In this document: one piece after another, positions 1-5,607 of the stretch
Numbering within the stretch: the stretch's first letter is position 1
Layout: every line of letters starts with the position of its first letter
Assembly (NCBI GenBank): GCA_030044295.1
Contig: JASHWB010000045.1
Span: 1-5,607 of the forward strand
Length of the DNA: 5,607 nucleotides
Source of the DNA: Candidatus Acidiferrales bacterium
GTDB lineage: Bacteria; Acidobacteriota; Terriglobia; Acidiferrales; UBA7541
Reading direction: 5' to 3'
The notes under the pieces: model-generated
Databases searched by the model: none
Told to the model about the DNA's origin: nothing
The model's input: only the letters and a program-made list of their open reading frames with translations
Made by a program: the position numbers and the translations under genes

Positions 1-1
1 G

Positions 2-2737
2 CTTAGCTCGCACAACATCCTGTCGCCTGCGAATGGCGGCCCGCTGGCCGTGCCAACGCAAGACATGGTGCTCGGCATCTACTACATGACCAAGGCAAAG
101 CCGAACGCCAAGGGCGAGGGCCGCGCCTTCGGTTCCACAGAAGAAGTGATCATGTCGCTCGACGCGGGCGAGGTTGAACTGCTCACGCCGATCCGTCTGC
201 GCTACACCGGCGAAGTGATCGACCTGACCAACGCGTTCGACGATCAGGATGTGTCGCACACCGAGCCTGTGCACCTGAACAAGCAGTTCCTGCACACCAC
301 CGCCGGCCGCGTGATCTTCAATGACCACCTGCCGTCCGACATGCCGTTTATCAACGGCCTGCTCAAGAAGAAGGGCGTGCAGTCCGTGGTGCAGTATTGC
401 TATCTGCGCTACGGCCTGGAAAAAACGGTCCAGGTGCTCGACCGCCTGAAGGAGCTTGGATTCCTCTACGCCACGAAGGCCGGCGTTTCCATCGGCATCG
501 TGGACATGGTCATCCCCAGCGTGAAGACCAAGCTCGTGGATGCCGCCGAGCATGAAGTTGTCAAGGTCCAGCAGCAGTATCTCGATGGCGCCATCACCAA
601 CGGCGAGCGCTACAACAAAGTCATCGCCATCTGGAGCGACGTCACCGAGAAAGTGGCCGACGAGATGTTCAAGGCCCTTGAAGAGCAGGATAAGCAAGGC
701 GTGATCAATCCGATCTACGTCATGGCCGACTCCGGCGCCCGAGGCTCCAAGCAGCAAATTCGCCAGCTTTCTGGAATGCGCGGATTGATGGCCAAGCCTT
801 CGGGCGAGGTCATCGAGACGCCAATCACGTCGAACTTCCGTGAAGGCCTCACCGTGCTGCAATACTTCATCTCTACGCACGGCGCTCGCAAGGGCTTGGC
901 CGATACGGCGCTCAAGACCGCCGATTCAGGCTACCTGACGCGGCGTCTCGTGGACGTGGCGCAGGACGTGATCATCAACGAGTTCGACTGCGGCACGGCC
1001 GACGGCATCTACGTCGAGCCGATTCTCGAGGCAGGTGTTGAAGTCGAGCCGCTGCGCGACCGCGTCGTTGGCCGCGTATCCCTCGAAAAGATCAAGGACT
1101 ACGAGGGCAACGTCATCGTTGAGATCAACCAGGAAATCACCGAGGAACTGGCCAACGCCATTCAGGCCGCCGGTATCGAGCGGGTGAAGATTCGTTCCGT
1201 GCTCACCTGCGAATCCCGGCGCGGCGTGTGCGCCCGTTGCTATGGCCGCAATCTGGCCACCGGACGTTTCGTCGAGATGGGCGAAGCGGTCGGCGTGATC
1301 GCCGCTCAGTCCATCGGCGAGCCCGGCACGCAGCTCACGATGCGCACATTCCACATCGGCGGCACGGCCACTCGCGTCACCGAACAGTCCAAGGTCGAGG
1401 CCCGCAACAACGGCTTCGTGAAATTCATCGACCTCAACGTCGTCGAGGGCCGCGGCAAGACCATCGTGTCCATGAACCGCTCGGGTTTGATCGCCGTCGT
1501 GGACGACAAGGGCCGCGAGAAAGAGCGGCACCACGTCGTATACGGCGCGCGCCTCAAGGTCGCAGATGGGGATGCGGTCACCGTCGGCCAGACGATGGTC
1601 GAATGGGATCCGTACACCTTCTCGATTCTCACCGAGACGGCGGGCACGATCGAGTTTAAGGACCTGCAGCCCGGAGTCACCATTGAAGAGCAGGTGGACG
1701 AGGTCACCGGCCTTTCGCAGTTGGTGGTCACGCTGCCGCTCGGCGATGAGAAGCACCAGCCCATGATCCTTGTACGCGATTCGCAGGGACGCGTCCGCAA
1801 GAAGTACCTCATGCCCTCGCGCGCGCACTTGATGGTGGCCGATGGCGACGAGGTGCAGCCCGGCGACGTCCTCGCGAAGATTCCTCGCGAGACCACCAAG
1901 ACCAAGGACATTACCGGCGGTCTCCCGCGCGTCGTCGAGCTCTTCGAAACGCGCAAGCCCCGCGATCCCGCGGTCATCAGCGAAATCGATGGCGTGGTCA
2001 AGTACGGCGAAATTGCCAAGGGCCAGCGCAAGGTGTACGTGGAAAGCGAGGACAGCCGCACCCTCAAGGAGTACTCCATTCCGCGCGGCGTTCACATCAA
2101 CGTGCAGGAAGGCGAACACGTCCGGGCCGGCGAGCCTTTGATCGATGGGCCGCTCAATCCCCACGACATTCTCGCCGTCCTCGGGGAAAAGTACACGCAG
2201 GCGTACCTCGTGAACTCGATTCAGGAGGTTTATCGTCTGCAGGGCGTCAACATCAACGACAAGCACATCGAGACCATCGTCCGACAGATGATGCGCTGGG
2301 TGAAGGTCGAGGATGTGGGCGACACCACGTTCCTGCTCGAGGAACAGGTCGATAAGTTCCGTTTCCGCGAGGAAAACGACCGCGTTATTCGCGAGGGAGG
2401 GCGCCCGGCTACCGGCCGTCCGCTGCTCCTTGGAATCACCAAGGCGTCGCTTTCCACCGACTCGTTCATTTCCGCGGCCAGCTTTCAGGAAACCACCCGC
2501 GTTCTCACGGAAGCGGCGATTTCCGGGAAAGTGGATTATCTGCGCGGCCTGAAGGAAAACGTCATCATGGGCCGTCTGATTCCCGCGGGCACCGGACTCG
2601 AGCGCTACCGCAACATCCAGCTCCTCACCGAAATTCCCAAGGAGGAGCCGCAGCCAATCGAGCCCGAGCTCACGCCGGAAGAGGCTGCAGCGCTGGACTT
2701 CTTGCGCAAGGATGCGGACGCGGTCGCCGAGAGTTAA
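2..2737 (+). CDS. rpoC: DNA-directed RNA polymerase subunit beta' (RpoC), C-terminal part, 5' end outside the window
   Basis: This encodes the C-terminal 911 residues of beta', the subunit that with beta forms the RNA polymerase active site. The frame is open from base 2, and the first residues (HNILSPANG, then QDMVLGIYYM) match the stretch about 30 residues after the catalytic NADFDGD motif, which lies outside. GTG at 50 is therefore internal, not a start. Visible in order: MADSGARGS and the bridge helix (NFREGLTVLQYFISTHGARK, about 818-952); the four zinc-site cysteines (codons 989, 1208, 1229, 1238); the trigger loop, with SIGEPGTQLTMRTFHIGG and the catalytic Met, Arg and His at codons 1340, 1343 and 1352; then an insertion of about 180 residues (about 1365-1900) before the loop resumes at KDITGGLPRV. 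That insertion matches the SI3 position and size of E. coli beta'. The C-terminal GITKASL, FISAASFQETTRVLTEAA and GLIPAGTG-like blocks are intact, and an acidic tail ends at TAA. No frameshift was seen. A terminator follows 79 bases after the stop. Confidence 0.98.
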   Translation, partial: LSSHNILSPANGGPLAVPTQDMVLGIYYMTKAKPNAKGEGRAFGSTEEVIMSLDAGEVELLTPIRLRYTGEVIDLTNAFDDQDVSHTEPVHLNKQFLHTTAGRVIFNDHLPSDMPFINGLLKKKGVQSVVQYCYLRYGLEKTVQVLDRLKELGFLYATKAGVSIGIVDMVIPSVKTKLVDAAEHEVVKVQQQYLDGAITNGERYNKVIAIWSDVTEKVADEMFKALEEQDKQGVINPIYVMADSGARGSKQQIRQLSGMRGLMAKPSGEVIETPITSNFREGLTVLQYFISTHGARKGLADTALKTADSGYLTRRLVDVAQDVIINEFDCGTADGIYVEPILEAGVEVEPLRDRVVGRVSLEKIKDYEGNVIVEINQEITEELANAIQAAGIERVKIRSVLTCESRRGVCARCYGRNLATGRFVEMGEAVGVIAAQSIGEPGTQLTMRTFHIGGTATRVTEQSKVEARNNGFVKFIDLNVVEGRGKTIVSMNRSGLIAVVDDKGREKERHHVVYGARLKVADGDAVTVGQTMVEWDPYTFSILTETAGTIEFKDLQPGVTIEEQVDEVTGLSQLVVTLPLGDEKHQPMILVRDSQGRVRKKYLMPSRAHLMVADGDEVQPGDVLAKIPRETTKTKDITGGLPRVVELFETRKPRDPAVISEIDGVVKYGEIAKGQRKVYVESEDSRTLKEYSIPRGVHINVQEGEHVRAGEPLIDGPLNPHDILAVLGEKYTQAYLVNSIQEVYRLQGVNINDKHIETIVRQMMRWVKVEDVGDTTFLLEEQVDKFRFREENDRVIREGGRPATGRPLLLGITKASLSTDSFISAASFQETTRVLTEAAISGKVDYLRGLKENVIMGRLIPAGTGLERYRNIQLLTEIPKEEPQPIEPELTPEEAAALDFLRKDADAVAES

Positions 2738-2752
2738 TCATACGATGAGCAG

Positions 2753-2793
2753 GTCATCCTGAGGGCCGCGGCGTGGGCGGACCGAAGGATCCC
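2753..2793. repeat. Imperfect intergenic hairpin element (possible interspersed palindromic repeat)
   Basis: Just after the rpoC stop, ATCCT (2756-2760) pairs with AGGAT (2786-2790). Next inside are GA (2761-2762) facing GA (2784-2785), which would form tandem G-A pairs. Then GG (2763-2764) pairs with CC (2782-2783), and after one mismatch CCG (2766-2768) pairs with CGG (2778-2780). The outer words TCATCCTGAG and GAAGGATC resemble an element that, from general knowledge, recurs between genes in Acidobacteria and some other phyla. Only one copy is in this window, so repeat status is inferred. It probably lies in the 3' untranslated part of the rpoC transcript, upstream of the terminator. Confidence 0.45.
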
Positions 2794-2815
2794 TCTTTGG
2801 GAGTAGGCTGCGTGC

Positions 2816-2860
2816 AAGAGGAGCGGGCCCTGGAATTCTAGGGCCCGTCTTCTTATTTTT
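2816..2860 (+). terminator. Rho-independent terminator after rpoC
   Basis: A perfect 8-bp GC-rich stem, CGGGCCCT (2824-2831) with AGGGCCCG (2840-2847), encloses an 8-base loop (2832-2839) whose core is GAATTC. It is followed by the T-rich run TCTTCTTATTTTT (2848-2860). With G2823 bulged, the stem can extend by seven more pairs, AAGAGGA (2816-2822) against TCTTCTT (2848-2854), one of them a G-T pair; this is the A-tract/U-tract arrangement typical of intrinsic terminators. It should end rpoC transcription and separate it from the kinase gene. The purine-rich left flank has no matching long T run on the other strand, so I call it for the + strand only. Confidence 0.9.
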
Positions 2861-2886
2861 AACGATGTCCATCTCGCGGACCAAAG

Positions 2887-2938
2887 TTTGCGATTTCACG
2901 GCTTCGCGCGCTACAGAGACTATTTAATAGATCGCAAA
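2887..2938. repeat. 8-bp inverted repeat upstream of the kinase gene
   Basis: TTTGCGAT (2887-2894) and ATCGCAAA (2931-2938) are perfect inverted copies. Their centres are 44 bases apart, about four helical turns. The region between includes an AT-rich patch (TATTTAAT, 2921-2928). It could be a pair of operator half-sites or a long-range stem. One such 8-bp match is not unlikely by chance in an intergenic region of 251 bases, so the call is weak. Confidence 0.2.
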
Positions 2939-2977
2939 GGCCGCCGCTTTATTTCCCCGCACTCCAAGCCAGCCCTG

Positions 2978-2983
2978 TAGAAT
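2978..2983 (+). promoter_or_regulatory. Candidate -10 box for the kinase gene
   Basis: TAGAAT lies six bases before the GTG at 2989 and matches the sigma-70 TATAAT box at five of six positions, with TG directly before it. There is no good -35 box at the usual distance (2954-2961 is C-rich). If used, transcription would begin near 2989-2991, at or almost at the start codon, giving a leaderless message. This would fit the lack of a Shine-Dalgarno sequence before that GTG. It is inferred from sequence only. Confidence 0.3.
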
Positions 2984-2988
2984 TTCAA

Positions 2989-5412
2989 GTGACCCAAACA
3001 CCTGCCTTGCCGGACGGGAGCAGCGCATCGTCCATGCCCAAGACGCCGCACAAAAAAACAGACGCTTCAGAAACTTCGGCTGAATCCGCGCTCCAGCTGC
3101 TGAACGAGCAGATTTCGCGCTCTCAGAGGGCGTACCGCGAACTGATCGACCATCTGGACCAGGCGCTTTTCAGGCTGTCGCTGCAAGGCGAAATTCGTGT
3201 CGCGAATCTGCAATTGTCGCGGATTTTGGGCGCTTCATTTCAGGAACTGATTGGCCGGAAACTGACCGAATTCCTCGACTCGCCGTCTCCCGCGGAAATC
3301 GAGCGCGCCTTGCCCGCCTTGCTGGAAACGGGTGCCTGGTCCGGCACCATTCCCGTTCGGCTTACGCATGAAAAAGAGAGCCGCTATTTCTCCTGTTGGC
3401 TGCAAGTGAAGCAAGATGCGGACGGCTCGCGATCGGTGATCGGATGCGCGCGCGATGTGACCGCCCAGCACGAGTCGGAGATTCGATTCACGGAGCTTTT
3501 CGAATCCCTTCGCGAGGGCATTATCTTTTCTACTCCGGCCGGCCGAGTCCTCGACGCCAATCCCGCGCTTGTGCGCATGCTCGGATTCGACTCGAAGGAA
3601 CAGCTCCTACGCGAGAATTTCGCGGACTACTACGACAAGCCGGAGGATCGCGAACGATTCCTTCGGCTGATCAGCGAAAAAGGTTCGGTTCAGAACGTGG
3701 ACATCGTGCTGCGCCGCAAGGACGGCAGAAGAGTCTACTGCCTCACCTCTGGATTCGCGATTCGCGATGCTTCCGGGAAGCCGGTGCGCTTGCAGGGCAT
3801 TATCGTCGATGTTACGGAACGGATGGAAATCGAGAAGAAGCTTCATCGCGAGCAAGGGTTCGGCCGCCAGTTGATCGAGTGTTTTCCGGACATGATCGCT
3901 GTAATGGATCGCGAGGGGCATTTTACCTACCTCAGCGAGCGAACGCGCGACGTGCTCGGCGCTTCTCCCGAAGAATATCTCGGCCGTCGCATAGGCGGCG
4001 CGACGCATCCCGAGGATCGCGAAGCTCTGCTCAAGATGATCCGGGATATTGTCGATGGCCACATGGGCAATGCGCAGCTGGAAAGCCGTGTCCGTCACGC
4101 CAACGGCGAATGGCGGACCCTGCGCACCAGCGCCAGCCCGATGTTCGATGAAGAGGGACGCATCACAGGCGCCGTAGCTTCTGTGCGCGATGTTACGGAA
4201 GCGCACCTTGCCGAGCAGCAAAATGCGCAGAAAGAGAAGTTTGCCGCCATGGGCCAGATGATGGCCGGCGCCGCGCACGAACTGAACAATCCGCTCACAG
4301 CTATTTTGGGAGTCAGCGATCTGCTGCGCGACCGCGCTCCGGACGACACCACGCGCCGCCAGATCGACCTCGTCTTGCAGCAGGCTCGCCGCGCGGCCGG
4401 CATCGTCCAGAACTTGCTGGCTTTTTCGCGGCCGAGCATCCAGGGACGCGCCAAGTTACGCCTGGAAGAAGTGTTGCGCGACGTGATTCGTTCGCAAAGC
4501 GCTTCGCTTGCGGCCAAAAACATCTCCGTGAAATTCGATCCGCCTGCGGACATTCCGCACGTGGAAGGCGACCGCCGCCTGCTGACTCAGATATTCTCGA
4601 ATCTGCTCATCAACGCGGAGCAGTCCATTTTGACGGCGCGCGATAGCGGCGGGGTTGTAATTTCGCTGAAGAAATCGGGCGGGTTCGCGTGCGTCGCCGT
4701 GGCGGACGACGGCCCCGGGATTCCTCCCGAAAACATTTCCAAGATCTTCGATCCTTTCTTCACCACGAAACGTCCCGGAGGCGGCAGCGGCCTGGGACTC
4801 ACGATTTGCCTTGGTGTCGTGAAGGATCACGGGGGCACGATCGAAGCGCACTCCGAGCCAGGACGCGGAGCGGAATTTCGCGTCTTCTTGCCTGCCGCTG
4901 CCGAAGCGGTCGCAGCGCCGCCCGCCGCTCAGCCCGTGAAATCGGCGCCGGCGGCGTCTGAGGCGTTGGCTGGGCACACGGCTTTGATCGTGGACGATGA
5001 AGAAAGCATTCGCGAAATCGTGCAGGAGGGGCTTTCCGCGAGAGGCATGAAGGTGCACGCCGTGGCCAGTTCCGAGGAAGCGATGACCTACCTGGAAGCG
5101 AATCCATGCGATGTGGTGATCTGCGATTTCAATCTTCCCGGCATGAGCGGCGAAAAATTTTTCGAGCAGCTTGCTGCTAGCGGGCGATCCGCATCAGCCG
5201 GCGCGGGAGTTCCTGCGCGTCACCTCGCGCCTGTCCGCCGCGGCGGAGAACTGCCTCGATTCGTTTTCATGACCGGTGAATTAGTTGAATCCGAAATCTT
5301 CGATCAACTGCGCGGCAAGGGCGCCGCCATGTTGCAAAAACCCTTCAACATCAGCGCTCTCGCTGCCCTTCTCGCCGGCGTCCTCCAACCTCAGCCCTCA
5401 ACCGCTGCCTGA
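2989..5412 (+). CDS. PAS-domain hybrid sensor histidine kinase with C-terminal receiver
   Basis: This is an 807-residue cytosolic two-component kinase with no signal peptide or membrane segment. A short helical lead (about 30-50) precedes three PAS/PAC domains (about 48-158, 165-279, 291-404), each ending in a DVT motif. HisKA has the H box AAHELNNPL with the phospho-accepting His430 (codon 4276). The ATPase domain has the N box (N538/N542), G1 DDGPGI (573-578), F box FDPFFTTK (587-594) and G2 GGGSGLGL (597-604). An Ala/Pro linker (about 636-662) leads to a receiver with acidic D669/D670, phospho-acceptor D713, T762 and K784, so all catalytic residues are present. The receiver has an unusual Ser/Gly/Ala/Arg-rich stretch (about 731-757) between helix 3 and strand 4. 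The ligand is unknown: I saw no residue that settles heme, flavin or another cofactor. No partner regulator lies next to it. The start is uncertain: GTG 2989 has no Shine-Dalgarno, while ATG 3034 (residue 16) has GGGAG 13 bases upstream. No other ATG, GTG or TTG lies in frame back to the stop at 2860. Confidence 0.95.
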   Translation: MTQTPALPDGSSASSMPKTPHKKTDASETSAESALQLLNEQISRSQRAYRELIDHLDQALFRLSLQGEIRVANLQLSRILGASFQELIGRKLTEFLDSPSPAEIERALPALLETGAWSGTIPVRLTHEKESRYFSCWLQVKQDADGSRSVIGCARDVTAQHESEIRFTELFESLREGIIFSTPAGRVLDANPALVRMLGFDSKEQLLRENFADYYDKPEDRERFLRLISEKGSVQNVDIVLRRKDGRRVYCLTSGFAIRDASGKPVRLQGIIVDVTERMEIEKKLHREQGFGRQLIECFPDMIAVMDREGHFTYLSERTRDVLGASPEEYLGRRIGGATHPEDREALLKMIRDIVDGHMGNAQLESRVRHANGEWRTLRTSASPMFDEEGRITGAVASVRDVTEAHLAEQQNAQKEKFAAMGQMMAGAAHELNNPLTAILGVSDLLRDRAPDDTTRRQIDLVLQQARRAAGIVQNLLAFSRPSIQGRAKLRLEEVLRDVIRSQSASLAAKNISVKFDPPADIPHVEGDRRLLTQIFSNLLINAEQSILTARDSGGVVISLKKSGGFACVAVADDGPGIPPENISKIFDPFFTTKRPGGGSGLGLTICLGVVKDHGGTIEAHSEPGRGAEFRVFLPAAAEAVAAPPAAQPVKSAPAASEALAGHTALIVDDEESIREIVQEGLSARGMKVHAVASSEEAMTYLEANPCDVVICDFNLPGMSGEKFFEQLAASGRSASAGAGVPARHLAPVRRGGELPRFVFMTGELVESEIFDQLRGKGAAMLQKPFNISALAALLAGVLQPQPSTAA

Positions 5413-5471
5413 CGCCTCGCGCCGAGCGAAGTGTCGTATGATCTCGTGCGCAAGGTTTGGGGGCTGGTCAC

Positions 5472-5487
5472 TCGGAAGTTCGGAAGT
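5472..5487. repeat. Perfect 8-bp tandem duplication, possibly carrying a ribosome binding site
   Basis: TCGGAAGT occurs twice head to tail (5472-5479 and 5480-5487). The second copy contains GGAAG (5482-5486), five bases before the ATG at 5492, and GGAG (5488-5491) abuts that ATG. It may therefore be part of the translation start region of the small frame that follows. Eight is not a multiple of three, so a change in copy number would break any protein begun upstream at 5438 but not one begun at 5492. Confidence 0.5.
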
Positions 5488-5491
5488 GGAG

Positions 5492-5602
5492 ATGATCGGG
5501 GGCGTATTAGTGCCCAGACTCCAGGAATACCGCTGTGCCGATTGCTTCAACAAAAGCAGTTATCAGCTCAAGCCACACTACGAGCAGAAACATTCGCATT
5601 AG
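5492..5602 (+). CDS. Possible 36-residue zinc-finger-like small protein
   Basis: I do not recognise this gene. Its last 24 residues read Y-R-C-A-D-C, then ten residues to a His (codon 5576), four more to a second His (5591) and a third His two further on (5597): C-X2-C-X10-H-X4-H. An aromatic residue two before the first Cys and a Leu three before the first His also fit C2H2 fingers. The spacing is close to that of the bacterial Ros/MucR finger (about C-X2-C-X9-H-X4-H), but the protein is much shorter than that family and has no visible flanking domain. I chose ATG 5492 because GGAAG lies five bases upstream. ATG 5438 in the same frame would give 54 residues, but its upstream sequence is poorer and it overlaps TATGAT (5437-5442), a possible -10 box. 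The frame begins 79 bases after the kinase stop. It could be a chance open frame: it is short, contains a TTA codon, and the window ends five bases past its stop. Confidence 0.4.
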   Translation: MIGGVLVPRLQEYRCADCFNKSSYQLKPHYEQKHSH

Positions 5603-5607
5603 TCTTC

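Noticed and set aside
50..52. GTG at 50 as the start of the first gene
   Set aside because: The frame is open to base 2, and the residues before it (HNILSPANGGPLA) match conserved beta' sequence, so the gene continues off the left edge.
1228..1659. 143-residue + strand frame inside rpoC, Arg/His-rich
   Set aside because: It is an out-of-frame reading of the conserved zinc-site and trigger-loop region; Arg/Gly/His-rich composition is typical of shifted GC-rich coding sequence.
1365..1900. Large insertion in the beta' trigger loop as something new
   Set aside because: Its position, size and sandwich-barrel-like sequence match the known SI3 insertion of E. coli beta' and related phyla.
926..2266. 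446-residue open frame on the - strand within rpoC
   Set aside because: It lies wholly inside the strongly conserved rpoC coding frame. Its product is rich in Leu/Asp/Val/His with no recognisable domain, as expected for the antisense of a GC-rich gene with G/C third positions.
3607..5107. Several 100-223 residue open frames on the - strand within the kinase
   Set aside because: All sit opposite well-defined PAS, HisKA, HATPase and receiver coding sequence and show no motif of their own.
5413..5428. Short hairpin CTCG/CGAG just after the kinase stop as a terminator
   Set aside because: The stem is only four to six pairs with a bulge, and no T-run follows.
5285..5437. Long version of the small right-edge frame, starting inside the kinase
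   Set aside because: The upstream part overlaps the end of the receiver in another frame and has shifted-frame composition. Only the part after about 5438 has features of its own.
1..5607. CRISPR array, tRNA, rRNA, insertion sequence or prophage
   Set aside because: No spaced direct repeats, no cloverleaf-like sequence, no transposase or integrase motifs and no terminal inverted repeats were seen.

Overview
The window holds two well-supported protein genes on the + strand, a possible third very small one at the right edge, and an intergenic region with a strong transcription terminator. It looks like chromosomal DNA of a moderately GC-rich Gram-negative-type bacterium. The RNA polymerase beta' fragment has the large trigger-loop insertion (SI3 type) found in Proteobacteria, Acidobacteria and relatives. 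Three things together suggest Acidobacteriota: that insertion, a PAS-rich orphan hybrid kinase, and a TCATCCTGAG...GAAGGATC intergenic element. This assignment is inference; no marker in the window proves it.

Layout: (1) 2-2737 is the C-terminal two thirds of rpoC. The frame is open from the first complete codon and starts just downstream of where the catalytic NADFDGD motif would lie. (2) 2738-2988 is intergenic. It has an imperfect hairpin element resembling an interspersed repeat (about 2753-2793), a strong Rho-independent terminator (2816-2860) that closes the rpoC transcript, an 8-bp inverted repeat (2887-2938) of doubtful meaning, and a possible -10 box (2978-2983) placed so that the next transcript could begin at the start codon. 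(3) 2989-5412 encodes a soluble hybrid sensor histidine kinase: three PAS domains, HisKA, HATPase_c, an Ala/Pro linker and a C-terminal receiver. (4) 5413-5607 is a tail with an 8-bp tandem duplication followed by a 36-codon reading frame that ends in a C2H2-like zinc-finger pattern.

The genes do not form an evident functional unit. rpoC is core transcription machinery and is cut off from the kinase by the terminator. The kinase has no transmembrane segment, so it should sense a cytoplasmic cue. No DNA-binding response regulator or Hpt protein is encoded beside it within the window, so its output partner is unknown.

The observations most worth a second look are these. A 26-codon stretch inside the receiver (about 5179-5257) has codon-position GC bias that fits a neighbouring frame better than the annotated one, as expected from two compensating frameshifts. 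The others are the tiny zinc-finger-like frame at the right edge, the hairpin element with tandem G-A mismatches behind rpoC, and the possibly leaderless start of the kinase. I saw no clearly new multi-gene system.
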